Positions 47,079 through 60,731 are shown, numbered from the stretch's first letter. The stretch: 64,000 nt of DNA from Rhodamnia argentea (GCF_020921035.1 NC_063151.1:25612934-25676933); one strand, 5' to 3'. Program-made: numbers and translations. Notes: generated by a model not told the origin, from the letters alone.

Positions 47079-49289
47079 AAGCACGGAAAAATTTACATTA
47101 TGGTATGCACAATAACTTCATTGCAAATCTCGCCTGGGCAATCTTGAAACCTTCGATGCTTCCAATTTAGGAGGAGGGGAATGATGCTTGACCTTGGTCA
47201 AAGAGCCAGAAAACTATTTTCCCATGTTGACGACCACATCAGGCCTGCCGCTGCTCATCTTGGTGGCATCCCACGAAAGAACCTAGGCAAGTTCATACAA
47301 CATGTTGGTTCATGTCAAGTGCGTAATCAACGTAGGTGAAGAGAGGAGATAGATTCTGAAGGCAGCCGAAGGTTTCGTTGCTTGGAAGCTAGCGTTTGGG
47401 ACGAACCGGGGGTGGTTTAGCCATATCTAAGGAGGGAACCCACAAAGAACAAAACGACGAGGGATGGTTGTGAGATAATTCTCAAATTTCAGCAGTCAAA
47501 AGTGTGACTAACCCACTTTAGAGCGGCTCGTGCTTAGGGCGACGTCATTGAATTAAGTAATCCACGCTTCATGGCCCCGTCGGATCGTCCCATACCGTTA
47601 CGGTCGATTTTTGCTGTGACGATCGACTTTTGTGTATGATCATCCTTCCGGGCGGCTCAACTTTCTGTGTTACGATCAATTTTTGCCGTCACGTCTCGAG
47701 AAGGATAGGACGAGAATGGTTAAAGAAATTTTATCGGCGGTCAAGGTCTGCGAGATCGGCGGCCAATCACGAAATGACAAGCATCCATCTCGAAAGTCAA
47801 ACGGAGAAGTTTGGTTCGATTGGGAGGAAGAATTTCTTTGGATTTGAAAAGAGAAATAAATGACTTATCGACCATGAAAAACTAACCAAAAGCTTCAAAC
47901 ATAAGAGGAGGAAATACGACGTCAGATCCTCAAGGCCCTCGTTTCAAGAAACCGTTGAAGACGAAAACAAACTTCTAATGATTCATTGTTCTTATACATG
48001 CTTCATTGTCTTACTCACAGCAATATTGAGGGATAATCAAATAAAAAAAGTCCTACGCTTATTGTACGGTGGCTAATTTGATCATAAACCTTTCGATCGT
48101 GTCATTTTTGTTTTGTATCTTTTGACGATTTGCCAATTTAGTTCTTCCAACTAGTATTTGCTCGGATATCGCTGACGTGGGCCTTGATTGACCCTCGTGG
48201 AATGATTGGTGCCAACGTGAATGATTTTTATCATTTTCTCATATTGAAATTTTTTTTTTTACCTCCTTCTCTTTTTTATCCGGTGAATCGTTGCCAGCAT
48301 CCGGCCACAAGCGATGGCCAGCGAGGCCTGTCGCTCAATAACCCAGCAACATCCGTGGAAGTTTCGGTCAGATGATTCGCTCATTTCCAATCCTGCGCGA
48401 GGATGAAATCTTTCTAGGAAAGGCACCAATGGTTCCAAACATCTTCTCTCGCTCGGTTTCGCATTCGAGCAGGAATTCTGTCGATCGCGTGGCTGCACGT
48501 AGGTTCACGTGAGATCTACGTCATCATGGTCGTTACTGGTAACTGCTCTGGGTTTCCAGACATGACCTTCCAAGAGAAGGGTCGGAAACATGTCTTCTTG
48601 CCTTGAGATGTCGTGTCCAACCGAAATCCGGGCGTGGATTTCAGCTGCTAACATAGGAGGACAAAAAAAAAATCGTCAGACATCCTTTTTGGGAGTAGCA
48701 GTTGGTGAAAGTTATTTCCTTCTTTTTTTTCTTTTTATGTGCCGTTGCTGACGTTGGGAGAAGCGGCATGGAGCGGCGGTCAAGATCGGCAGAAGTTCGG
48801 AGTAACACGGGAAAAAGATGGGGACAAAAGCGACGGAGAGAAAAATCTCAGGAGAGAGAGAGAGAGAGAGAGAAAGCCTCGAGAACCAGATAAATACTAT
48901 GATTCAAAAAAATAAAAAGAGTATTTATTGTGGTGGGGGTCATGGTCACGTAGCTTCCCATGATTATGGTCAATCAAAATGTTTTCCCGTGCCCCACTAA
49001 AAAACGAAGAGGGGATCAATCGACACTATGATCATAGACTTCAAAGGTCCAAATTACGGGACTGTGGAGATATTCACCAAATATTAATACACATTAAGAT
49101 ATTAATTTTATGAGAATATTTGTTGGGAGCATGTAGTAAAATTTGACATCCTCACTTAAGTCCGAAATCGTTAACATATCCAATTAGATCACGGTTCGGT
49201 CTAATAATCCTACTTGATTCATTATTTATTGTCTAAAGCGTTTGCCGGAGGTGGGTGTACTAGTATGTCTACTGTATATGCATGAGACG
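47079..49289. other. Intergenic DNA upstream of the ABCG gene
   Basis: No gene supported. Bases about 48040-48370 resemble a truncated left arm and GC-rich core of the long-inverted-repeat family ('aaaaaaagtcctacgcttatt', 'atcgctgacgtgg', 'catccggccacaagcgatgg'). A GA microsatellite lies at 48856-48873. Confidence 0.45.
48040..48370. repeat. Truncated long-TIR element arm with core
   Basis: It starts with the family's 'aaaaaaagtcctacgcttatt' and 'ccaatttagttcttcc' phrases, then 'gatatcgctgacgtgg', a T-run and a GC-rich core resembling that at 29325-29470 (both contain 'ccggccac/taagcga'). No right arm is evident. Confidence 0.5.
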
Positions 49290-49455
49290 TGTGTATACAT
49301 ACACGTATAAGGAGTGAGAGAGAGAGGGGACGGCTAGACAATGGTTAGCCGTGGGCGGAGAGAGAAGAAGACAAGCCAAGACCGTCAAACAAGGTTGGCG
49401 TGTCGGAGCCTGCACAACTCCGATTCTGAAGCTTCTCTTCTCCTCTCCGTCTCGT

Positions 49456-49463
49456 GTATAAGT
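49456..49463 (+). promoter_or_regulatory. Possible TATA box of the ABCG gene
   Basis: GTATAAGT lies about 215 bases upstream of the ATG at 49678, which would give a 5' leader of about 180 bases. Weak evidence from motif and position only. Confidence 0.3.
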
Positions 49464-49677
49464 CTCCAATCTCCTGCCGTCTACTTGCGACATCATGCCT
49501 CTTCTTTTTCAAACCTTCCACTGTTTTGGCGTCAAACGCGAAGAACCTCAACGCATGCAGAGAGCTGAGGCCCCATAAGTCATAACTGAGCTTCGCATTT
49601 CCCTCTTGACCAAGAACGGCAACAAGAAGAAAGAAGGGAGGAGGACGTTTGTTTGGCTTTTCGCCGGAGTTCTTGGG

Positions 49678-52600
49678 ATGGAGGGCGTCGATCTTTTCAA
49701 GGCTAGTAACAGCCTGCGCTCCAACAGCAATTCCCTGTGGAGGAACACCGGCATGGACGTGTTCTCCACGTCGACCAGGGAGGAAGACGACGAGGAGGCC
49801 CTCAAGTGGGCCGCGCTCGAGAGGCTCCCCACCTTCGACCGCCTTAGGAAGGGGATACTCACCAGCTCCCGCGGCGGCGCCAATGAGGTCGACATCGCGG
49901 ACCTCGGGGTTCACGACCGGAAGAACTTGATTGAGCGGCTGCTGAGGATTGCGGAGGAGGACAACGAGAAGTTCTTGTTGAAACTCAAGGGCAGAATCGA
50001 TAGGTACTCGACATTGTCTCCCATCCTTCTTTCTCCTTCCTGAAAACGGACTGAAAAATAATCAAGCAAGTTTTGGCTATATTATTTGCAGAGTTGGAAT
50101 CCAGAATCCGACGATTGAAGTCAGATTTGAGCATCTAAGTGTTGAGGCAGAGACCCATGTGGCTAGCAGATCTTTGCCTACATTCCTCAACTTCACTGCC
50201 AATATCGTAGAGGTAAGGCGCCTAAATTGGAAAAGAACAAAAAGAAAGTAGCTTTGTTCTAATTTTCTACTTCTTCTTTGTTCCCTATAGGGCTTCTTGA
50301 ATTTTTTCCACGTTATTCCCAGTAGAAAGATACATTTCCCTATCCTTAAAGATATCAGCGGAATCATCAGACCTTGCAGGTGAGGAGCTGGAGGACTAGT
50401 CTCGTTCGAAAGACTTGTATCTTCTTCATTCATAATTTTTTCAGAACTTGTGTTTGCATGTGTTTTGCAGGATGACGTTGCTTTTAGGTCCTCCAAGCTC
50501 TGGGAAGACCACGCTCTTGCTTGCTTTGGCTGGGAAGCTTGACCCTAATCTTAAGGTTGGAAAAATAAAACCTCTTTATTTCTTCTGCTAATCGATGCTT
50601 TCTCAGTACTCTGGAGTTCCGAATTTGGGTATGTGCTATTGTTCTGTTTCTCACCAAGCGAACGAAATCCTTGCTTGCTCAGACTTTAGGGAAGGTGACT
50701 TACAATGGCCATGGCTTGAATGAGTTTGTGCCCCAGAGAAGTGCTGCATACATTAGTCAACACGATGTCCACATGGGAGAGATGACGGTTAGAGAAACGT
50801 TGGCCTTCTCCGCACGGTGCCAGGGAGTTGGAACCCGATATGGTAGGTTTGATCGAATTCTTTTCCCCCTTCTCCTACTCTTGTATAATCGAGACGGATT
50901 CCTACATCTATAGTTCATCCAAAGATTGATCCTTCTTTTCCTCGCCTCCTTATGCAACCTCAGATATGTTGGCTGAGTTGTCAAGAAGAGAGAAGGCGGC
51001 AAATATAGTTCCTGATCCTGACATTGATATCTACATGAAGGTAAGAGTAAAAACTGCAGCATATGCGAATCATTGAAGTGAACTTGTCGAAAAAAGGATA
51101 GGATTGGCAAATTAAACAGAATCAAGGAAAAGTACACTGATCTGCGACGAGGTAGCTGTAATGTCTAAAGTTAATTTGCTTCCTTCAAATGCATAGGCTG
51201 CGGCGACAGAAGGACAGGAGGCCAATGTGGTCACAGATTACATTCTCAAGGTATACATAATGTGAAGAACTGGGTTTGTGCATGTAGAGTTCTGTGCTTG
51301 GTAATGAGTAAGCAAAATTTAAATAAACCTTTTGCAGGTTTTAGGATTGGATGTTTGTGCAGATACCATGGTTGGGAATGAGATGCTAAGGGGCATTTCT
51401 GGAGGTCAAAGGAAGCGAGTAACTACAGGTAGACGGCAGACACGAAATGCCCAAAAGATGCAATATATTCACCTTCTGGTTCTGGACTGATATTGATTCC
51501 CCAATATGTTCCGATATATTCTTGCAGGCGAAATGCTAGTTGGACCAGCGAAGGCTCTGTTCATGGACGAGATATCTACAGGTCTAGACACCTCGACGAC
51601 ATACCAAATTGTGAACTCAGTCCGGCAATATGTTCACATTATGGATGGAACTGCTCTCGTCTCTCTCCTGCAGCCAGCTCCAGAGACTTACGATCTCTTT
51701 GATGATATCATACTCCTTTCAGACAGCCAGATAGTGTATCAGGGTCCACGTGAACTAGTCCTGGACTTTTTCGAGTCAATGGGATTCAAGTGTCCCGAGA
51801 GGAAAGGAGTAGCAGATTTCTTACAAGAAGTATGTTGGGAAACAACTTTCCTTTACTCTTTTGTTGTTTCTTCAGTTCTGCCTAGAGCAAGATGACTAAT
51901 GTACAAACCATTAACAGGTGACATCGAGGAAAGATCAGCAGCAATACTGGGCGCGTAAAGATGAGCCTTATGATTTCATCACTGTCAATGAATTTGCCGA
52001 GGCATTCCAGTCGTTTCACGAGGGAAGAAAGCTTGTGAACGAACTTTCCGTCCCATTTGACAAGACCAAGAACCACCCTGCTGCTTTGACGGCCCACAAG
52101 TACGGTGTTGGAAAGAAGAACCTCCTGGATGCTTGCATCTCAAGAGAACTTTTGCTTATGAAGAGAAACTCATTTGTCTATATCTTCAAGCTTTTTCAGG
52201 TGAGACAAAATTCACCTTGTCTCTGCAACAGTGAACTCTATTATATGGTTTTTGAGTTTCTGACTAGTTCTTTCTTGCTGTCAATCAGCTCACCATCATA
52301 GCATTGATAGCCATGACCCTCTTCCTCAAGACTGATATGCACAAAAACTCCGTAAACGATGGAGGAATCTATACAGGCGCTTTGTTCTTCAGTGTGGTCA
52401 TGACCTTGTTCAATGGAATTCCGGAGATTTCAATGACAATCGCCAAGCTACCTGTCTTTTACAAGCAAAGGGACCTTCTATTTTTTCCTGCGTGGGCATA
52501 TGGCCTTCCTTCATGGATTTTAAAGATCCCAATTTCACTTGTGGAAGTTGCTGTGTGGGTTATTGTCACCTACTATGGTATTGGATATGACAAGAATATC

Positions 52601-55600
52601 GGAAGGTAAAATGATTCTTCGGAATGCTCCATATTTGTTAAGTGCAGATTCGAGCATTTCATCAGCAGAAGTCGTTTTCTTTATCGTCGTTATGATCAGC
52701 GAGTTGCACATGTGGTGCAGGTTCTTTAGGCAGTACCTTGTGCTGGTACTGATTAACCAGATGGCTTCTTCATTATTCCGAATAATCGGAGCAGTGGGGA
52801 GGGACATGACCATTGCAAATACATTCGGCTCTTTTACGTTGCTCCTTCTCTTTGCATTTAGTGGAGTTGTTCTCTCAAGAGGTAGTTAAGCACATACTAT
52901 TAATGCCAACCTTCTATATCCTAATTCTAAGTCTTGAACTTGATGTATCTTCCGCTGATTTAACCTCAGAGGATGTGAAGAAATGGTGGATATGGGGTTA
53001 TTGGGCATCGCCTGTGATGTACGGGCAGAACGCAATTGTCGTTAACGAGTTCTTCGGGCATAGTTGGCAACACGTAAGTGCTGGGTCAGCTCTTATGTTC
53101 ATGTACCTTTTCCTTTGTCCCCTAATAGCTCCTGTTATCGTCTATGTATGTCACAGATTCCAGCAAATACCAACGAGCCGCTAGGGATCCAAGTCTTGAA
53201 GGCTCGTGGTTTCTTTCCACACGCGTACTGGTACTCGATAGGAACAGGAGCATTGCTCGGATTCATCTTGTTGTTCAACGTTGTGTTCAATTTGGCTCTA
53301 ACCTACCTTAGCCGTAAGGAACTTTTGACTCATTACATGTACTCTATTCTCTGGTGATACTAGATAGCTCATATCGGTATATGCTTATCTTACTCTTCGG
53401 CCATTCTGTTGCAGCATCTGGCAAGCACCAGACAGTTAAATCGGATGATTCGGGAACTGAATCTATTGGAGCCAGAGGATCTGTCCAATTATCATCTCGT
53501 GGAAACCATTCCATTAACAGATCGCGCTCAGGTTAGAATTTCTTTGTTAACTTTCTAGCGAGTGATGCTTGATGATTCAAGTAAGGGAGGAAAAAGTTGA
53601 GTTTACTAGCTTAAGATTGACATTTGGAATTCAGTTCATTATATTCATGAAGCCTCCAGTCTAACAAGAAGTTTCAAATTATCTAAATTGCAGGTGGAGG
53701 AGAAATCAGGAGAGGAAGCAAGAGTTCTTCCAGATCCTCATCTATAGGTCCACAAACCGCTTTTGACATTAACAGGAATAGAGGGATGGTTCTACCGTAC
53801 GAGCCACATTCCATTACTTTTGATGACATTAAGTACTCTGTTGACATGCCACCGGTATAAGCTGATGAAAACCAAATGCCTTGTTTTAGTTCCACACACA
53901 TCTTGGGACTCAACTCCTAACTGTCTTGGGCTTAAATGTGAAGGAAATGAAGAACCAAGGCGTGGCAGAGGACAAATTGGTGCTTCTAAAGAATGTGAGT
54001 GGTGCCTTTAGGCCCGGCGTTCTTACTGCTTTGATGGGCGTCAGTGGCGCGGGTAAAACCACTATGATGGATGTGTTGGCTGGCAGAAAAACCGGAGGGT
54101 ACATCGAGGGTACAATAACGATTTCTGGGTACCCAAAGAAACAAGAGACATTTGCTCGAATTTCGGGATACTGCGAGCAAACTGACATTCATTCTCCTAA
54201 CGTTACTGTCTATGAGTCTTTGCTCTACTCAGCGTGGCTGCGCTTACCTCCTGAAGTCAACGAGCAAACTAGAAAGGTTTGCTTTTACTTGAGAAATATA
54301 CATAGTTCGAAATCGATTCTTACTTATGATTCATACCAATCACTTCCTTCACGTTGTGCATCTTGGAAGGAAAATTTACCTGCTGAACTTTAATTACTAA
54401 GAATGTCCAGTCCACAAATGTCGTTGCATCACTGGATGTCGAAGTTCACTGTATCGGGTGATTTTCGAACGGTCAAATTCAAATAATGGGTAATGAGCCT
54501 TTCCCTGGAAACTCGTTGCAGATGTTCATTGAGGAAGTAATGGAGCTGGTGGAACTCAATCCTTTGAGACGAGCGTTGGTGGGGTTGCCTGGGGTCAGCG
54601 GTCTCTCAACTGAACAACGCAAGAGGTTAACCATAGCGGTTGAGTTAGTAGCAAACCCCTCTATAATATTCATGGACGAGCCTACATCAGGACTCGATGC
54701 GAGAGCTGCTGCCATTGTTATGAGAACAGTCAGGAACACGGTGGACACAGGGAGGACGGTTGTGTGCACGATTCACCAGCCAAGCATCGACATCTTCGAA
54801 GCGTTTGATGAAGTGAGCATTGCTACTGAATAAAAAGTTGGACCACCCTTTCTTGAAGCTTTATTTTGGAACAGTAAACTGAACCGCCGTCCCCTGAAAT
54901 TTCTTGCAGCTTTTCCTGATGAAGCGAGGAGGACAAGAGATTTATGTCGGTCCATTGGGGCGACATTCTTGCCATCTCATAAAGTACTTTGAGGTACACA
55001 ACCCTATGATGTCTTTGAATTGCTTCGTTTTTCTTCCGTTCGACTTACCTGATTGCTAAACAGTGCTCCCTTTATTCTAATCAAAAGGGTATTGAAGGAG
55101 TGAGTGAGATCAAGGATGGTTACAATCCAGCAACCTGGATGCTGGAAGTCACCGGCCCTGCCCAAGAACTAGCTTTGGGGGTCGACTTCGCCGATCTGTA
55201 TAGGGAATCAGATTTATACAAGTGAGTTTATTTAAAGTAGTAATAAGGACTTGGACACGAATGCATCCATTTCATTGTCCTGCTATAATTCCTCAGGAGG
55301 AACAAGGCATTGATCCGAGAACTAAGCGTCCCTGCTCCTGGTTCAAAAGACCTGTATTTCCCTACCAAGTACTCACAGTCGTTCTCTACCCAAGTCATGG
55401 CTTGCTTATGGAAGCAAAACTGGTCCTACTGGCGCAACCCGCGGTACACGGCCGTTCGGTTTCTCTTCACCACCTTCATAGCTTTGATGTTTGGATCGAT
55501 GTTCTGGGACATCGGCTCCAGAACGTAAGTCGCCAATTACTGGAGAACTTAAGTTCCATACTCGTGCCTATTCTTAATTCTTGTACCCAAAAAAATATGA

Positions 55601-56695
55601 TTCTGACGCTTCTGACTGCATTTGCAGGAAGAGACAGCAAGATCTGTTCAATGCAATGGGATCCATGTATGCCGCAGTTCTCTTCCTGGGGATTCAGAAC
55701 TCCTCTGCGGTCCAGCCCGTGGTTTCAGTTGAGAGGACAGTCTTCTATAGAGAGAGGGCTGCAGGAATGTATTCAGCCATGCCATACGCACTATCACAGG
55801 TTTGAAAGCACCTAAACCGGACATAACGAAAGGAACTCACTCTAGGCAACGATACAAATCGAAATTACTCTGCTTGACTAATACTCTACGTCCACTTTCA
55901 GGTTCTGATTGAGCTTCCATACATCCTAGCACAAGCTGCAGTATATGGTGTCATAACATATGCTATGATGGGATTCGATTGGTCGGCCACAAAGTTCTTT
56001 TGGTACATTTTCTTCATGTACTTCACGCTGCTCTACTTCACTTTCTACGGCATGATGGTCGTGGCTCTGACACCGAACCACCAAGTTTCTGCCATCGTGT
56101 CTTCTGCATTTTATGGAATTTGGAACGTCTTCGCCGGATTCATAATCCCGAGAACTGTAAGTCCTGGAAAATCCTTGTGGGAACGCCCCATTGAAAATTT
56201 TATTTCGAGAGACCTTGCGTCATTTAGTAGCACATTCCGTTGTTTCGAGCGGAAAAATTTCTTTGGGAGTGACAATTTTGTTGCAAGTTATTACTCCAAA
56301 CCAAATGCAAAGAAAATTCCTGCAAGTTTTTTCGAATGAACAAAGCAGAGTACCTAGTCATTTAGGATCTACTGTTATTCCAAGCAACAAAACCGTTTGG
56401 AGACTAGTACTAAATGGTTCTTGTCTTCTAACAGAGGATTCCTAGTTGGTGGAAATGGTACTACTGGGCATGCCCAGTTTCATGGACGCTGTACGGGATG
56501 GTGGTTTCGCAATTTGGGGACTTGATGAACAAACTGGAAGACAATGACCAACCAGTGAAGCACTTCCTGAGAGACTACTTCGGCTTCAGGCATGATTTTC
56601 TCGGGGCTGTTGCGGGTGCGGTTATCGGATTCACCTTCCTCTTCGCCTTCGTCTTTGCCTACGCAATTCGGTCCTTCAACTTCCAAAGAAGATAG
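49678..56695 (+). CDS. ABCG40: Full-size PDR-type ABCG transporter (24 exons, 1453 aa)
   Basis: Exon ends: 49678-50003, 50092-50212, 50291-50379, 50471-50555, 50683-50842, 50964-51040, 51197-51250, 51338-51428, 51528-51829, 51918-52199, 52289-52605, 52721-52881, 52970-53073, 53157-53313, 53415-53531, 53694-53854, 53944-54276, 54522-54812, 54910-54993, 55088-55221, 55297-55524, 55628-55799, 55902-56156, 56435-56695. All introns are GT-AG and all phases agree. The order is NBD-TMD-NBD-TMD, the reverse orientation of the PDR group. NBD1 has Walker A GPPSSGKT (185-192) and signature ISGGQRKR (from 324); NBD2 has Walker A GVSGAGKT (900-907), signature GLSTEQRKR (from 1006) and Walker [11 protein letters not shown]. 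The tail is [12 protein letters not shown]. Such proteins sit in the plasma membrane and export or import hormones and defence terpenoids or phenolics. ABCG40 (abscisate import) is suggested by the gene neighbourhood, not proven. Confidence 0.96.
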
Positions 56696-56994
56696 AAAGT
56701 ACCAGTCATTACTTGGAGGAGACATGAGGCTATTGTTGTAGCTAGTGTTCTGTGTTCTAGTATTAGTTTGAAGTGCAAATTATCGGCATCATACCCAAGT
56801 GAATTTTTTTGTCTAACGACAATTACACTGTATAGATATTGTGCAGCTATATTTGGCTCGAATCAAATTCGTAATCGCCAGAGTGCGTGTAAACATTGCT
56901 ATTTAAAGTTTTGGTTTAGATGGATACTAGTCCTCACGCCCGTGCGATATCTGGGTAGATATAGCCCTGCTGGTCTGCGGCAGCTGGCTGCCTA

Positions 56995-57595
56995 ATCCAG
57001 CAACCTGGATGCTGGAAGTCACCGGCACAGCCCAAGAACTAAGCATACCTGCTCCTGGTTTGAAAGACCTGTATTTTCCCTACCAAGTACTCGCAGTCGT
57101 TCTCTAGCCAATTCATGGCTTGCTTATGGAAGCAAAACTGGTCCTACTGGCACAACCCGCCGTACATGGCCGTTCGGCTTCTTTTCACCACCTTCGTAGG
57201 TTTGGCGTTTGGATTGATGCTCTGGGACCTCGGCTCCAGAACGTGAGTTGCCAATTACAGGAAAACTTTAGTTCCATACTCGTGCGTTGTGCCTCTTCTT
57301 AATTCTTGCTAAAACAATTTTGACGATTTTGATTGCATTTGCAGGAAGAGACAACAAGATCTGTTCAATGCAATGGAATCCATGTGTGCTGCAGTTCTTT
57401 TCCTGGGGATTCAGAACTCGGCTGTGGCTTCGGTTGAGATGACAGTCTCCTATAGAGAGAGCGGGCTGCAGGAATGTATTCAGCCTTGCCATACGCACTA
57501 TCAAAGGTTATAAAGCACCTAAACCGGACGCATAAAGACAGGAACTCACTCTAGGCAACAACATAAACGGAAATTACTCTGATTGAATAAACTAA
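56995..57595 (+). pseudogene. Partial ABCG transporter copy with internal deletions
   Basis: About 300 bases after the ABCG stop codon, pieces of its exon 20, exon 21, intron 21, exon 22 and intron 22 recur in order. It begins 'atccagcaacctggatgctg' (exon 20), jumps at AGAACTA (57035-57041) into exon 21, continues through the donor GTGAGT near 57245 and the acceptor near 57345, then exon 22 with a deletion in the QPVVS region. A one-base insertion in TTTTCCC and a TAG (in GTTCTCTAGCC near 57110) break the frame. Introns are retained, so this is a DNA-level tandem duplication, not a retrocopy. Confidence 0.92.
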
Positions 57596-57599
57596 GTCC

Positions 57600-57945
57600 T
57601 CAATTCAGTCTTTCCGGCTAGCTTTTTTTGGCTGAAAATCACTATCATGGCCAATTTTCAATAATATTTTAACATTTTTGATTTTTTGATTTTTGATTTT
57701 TTTACCCTTCCCATCCCTTCTTCCTTTAGCCGGTTGCCGGACCTCGCGGCTGGCCTCGCCCACCCATGGCAAGGTCCAAAGTTATTTGCTCTACATCAGC
57801 GATTTTCTATTAAAGTTGGTCGGAAGGGCTGAATTGGCATAAATGCAAAATATTTAGAATTGAATCGGCACAAAAATAAAATGTTTAAGACCGAATTGAC
57901 ACAATTGAAATAAATTTAGGATTTTTTTGATAATTTTCCCTCGTG
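57600..57945. repeat. Long-TIR family element, partly eroded
   Basis: The right arm (57800-57945) has 'atatttagaattgaatcggc', 'aagaccgaattgacacaatt' and 'ttttttgataattttccc'. A GC-rich core lies at 57725-57775, and the left portion contains 'ggccaattttcaataat'. Same family as 62303-63163. Confidence 0.5.
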
Positions 57946-58019
57946 AGTCCGAATCGGTCGGATTTCTCTTGTGAGGCAATCTTTGTAAGGCTCAAGGAGT
58001 GAATGACAATCATTCTCTT

Positions 58020-58690
58020 CTCGGGCCCTATTTCCGGCCGGAATTAGATTTTTCTTTTTTATTCCCCGAATGAGTTTCTGAGTAAAGACACGCGTTTGAT
58101 AATAACACAAAATTTTTATTCTCGGAATAGAAATTTATATTGATAGCAACGCAAATTTCTACGGTTGGGCTACCGACGAATGGTGGTCGGCGATGGGCGG
58201 ATGGCGATCGGTGAACGACGGCCGAGGATTGGAGACTTATGGACGGCGGCCGGCGAAAGGCAGCTGGGGATCGGAGACCGCAATCGATGGACGGTAGTGG
58301 GTGGACGCTCTCCGGGGATTGGCGAATAGCGAATGGCTTCTGAGGACCGGCGGACGATTGAAGGCAGGAGAATGGATGCTGGGGATCGGACATTGGCGAC
58401 CGGTTGTGGGCGATGGAGGACAAGTGGCGGGGATGCGAGAGACGGGAAGATCGCACGCTAGAGAGAGAGGAAGTGAGTAATGAGAAAAATTCTTACTTTT
58501 AGTTTTATTTCACAAATAGAAAAGTAGAAAATTTTTACTTCTCATTTTTGTTCCAAACCTATTTCCAAGAAAAAAAATTATCCTAGAAATAGAAAAATGA
58601 AATTATTTTATCAAACAGATTTATGTTCCAAATTTATTCTTTGAAACAGAAAAATAGAAAAGCATGGAAATAGAATTATTGACATGACCG
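58020..58690. mobile_element. MITE-like element with GC-rich minisatellite core
   Basis: AT-rich flanks carry loosely inverted similarity: left 'gcgtttgataataacacaaa' with 'ctcggaatagaaat', against the complement of the right, 'ctgtttgataaaataattt' with 'ctatttctaggata'. The core at 58160-58440 is a degenerate array of GATCGG/GGCGA/GGACGG units. Ends are not resolved. Confidence 0.35.
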
Positions 58691-60731
58691 CTCTCGGCTT
58701 ACAAATTAATGCTTCTCGCATGGGGTCAAATGATTCCTGGAGACCATTTAGAAGAGAAACGTGTTGGAGAAACGGAGGAGTATTGTGGAAATTTATCTCC
58801 ATCTACCGAAGCCCAAGTTTGTACCAAAAATCAAGCCCAATACTTGCTCAGCACTAGGGGGGATAAAAAAGGAAAAGGGATAAAAAAAGTTCAATCCTAA
58901 TTCGAAAGCACTAATTAACCTCCAAAAATACAGGGCATTATTCTTCTACCATCAAAGTCTACAACCATCAACTCCATCATAATTCACCACTAAAATAAGA
59001 CACTACAGTTCATTTTATCCATCGCAATTTAAAGACAGATGCCACCACTTTTGATACGCACTCTCGCACTCTAACACATTTATCCTTAACCCCCGTGTTC
59101 CTTGAATTTATCCAAAATCTACAAAAAGTGTAAAGGGTCGGCCTCACAATCGAGTACGAGGATCATCAACTGAGTAAGTAACACATTAATCACTCGGGGT
59201 TTGCCTCGGTGACCACTCTTCCCATTTGGGAAGAGGGAGGTAGGTGGTTCGAATCCCCACCTTCGGAGGGAGTGGGGTGGAGACGCGTAAGGAGGGAGCG
59301 GGGTTTCGCTACTGTACATAGCGGACGCAGTGTGGCTTATACAGTGGAATAAAATAGAATAGAACCAGACAGAAAAAAAAAAGGTGGCGAACATTACTCC
59401 TATGGAATCAAAAGGAAGTATTAGAATATAATAATTTTTCGATAAAGAAATTTCTTGTTAGCATATCAAATATAGTAAATCTTTGGTATTGATACTCGTT
59501 AAGGAAGTGTTAATATGAGTGAGTAGCAGACATAATTATGTCGGAAAATGAAAATTAAAATGACTATTGTGAATACTTCAAAAGGCTGTCGAAGGACTTA
59601 TTTTCTTCCAATTCGCCATCTCTCAATCATCATCGATTCATCATCCACTTAACCTCGACGTTCAAACATCACATTGTTGGATCAAATGTTAGAGAGAACG
59701 TTACTGGACAGCAAGGGGATGCATTTCAAAGACAATCGTCCCACAAGTTCCAACAATTGATTGATAAAAGCAAAAATTATTGACATGAACCGTCTCTCTT
59801 GTTGGAACCCTACGTCAACAATGGAGAACTGGGGAGCTGAGAATTTTCAGAATCCGCAAACCAATGAAAACAAGCCAAACAGGAATGGGAGACAAAAATC
59901 CAAAAGATTGAGATAATTTATGGGACCATGAAACATAGTGCTGCTGCTTCATTGATTTCTTCTGAATCCATTTCTTTTTCTTTAACATAAGAAACCGCAA
60001 ACTTATGGTTATTTTTTGTCAGGGTTTCTAACATCCAACATCGAATATGTCTTTGATCTGGATTTATTACGCTGATGGGACAAGTCTTGCGCAATCTTCA
60101 ACTAAAGCATTTGCTTAGACCAGAAGGAGGGAAAGGCATGGGAACGCCCCCTAAGTCAGAAGTTCACGGGTTTTGACTGCCTACCGTTTTGGCTTCCCGG
60201 GGACCTCTTGCCTTGACTCTGCTACACAACTGATGCATGCAGAGACAGAAAGAAACATTAAAAAAGAGAAAAAAAGAAAAGAACTATGTTCTATTATTTT
60301 GATGAAATGATGCCACAAGGTGCAATTCCATGGCAGACTCTTCAATCACTCTGAAGTTGGCCATACTCGTCTCCAATGTACCCACCATAGTTTCAACATT
60401 TCCCAAGAAGCTACACAGATTCAGCCTGATGATTCCTTTTTTTTTTTTTTTTTTTAATCTTCCTTCTGTTTAGTTGATTGTTGGGAAAAAGGAAAGGAAA
60501 GAGATATCAGGAGAACATATCCTGATGAGCTATTGCTTTTCTTCAAGAGCTTAACAATTACATAGAAGTTAGATTCTATAATGAGAAGAAGTGGGAAGTC
60601 ATTTCAAACATTTTTCGCATTGGTCATAAGCAACGGTTTCGTCATACGATCGGCCGGAATGGAAAGATCACTAAAAGAAAATACATGAATATATTGTAAG
60701 GCGATTAATTCACTCCTGTACATCTTAATTT
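58691..60731. other. Intergenic DNA with a SINE-like insert
   Basis: Apart from the SINE-like sequence at about 59190-59381 and a T-run at 60439-60456, I see no gene, element boundary or conserved motif. Confidence 0.45.
59190..59381 (+). mobile_element. tRNA-derived SINE-like sequence
   Basis: A B-box GGTTCGAATCC (59246-59256) follows an A-box-like 'ttgcctcggtgacc' at about 59199-59212. The body then runs to 'ggaataaaatagaatagaac' and a 3' A-run (59370-59381), the normal layout of a plant SINE. Flanking target duplications are not obvious. Confidence 0.55.
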
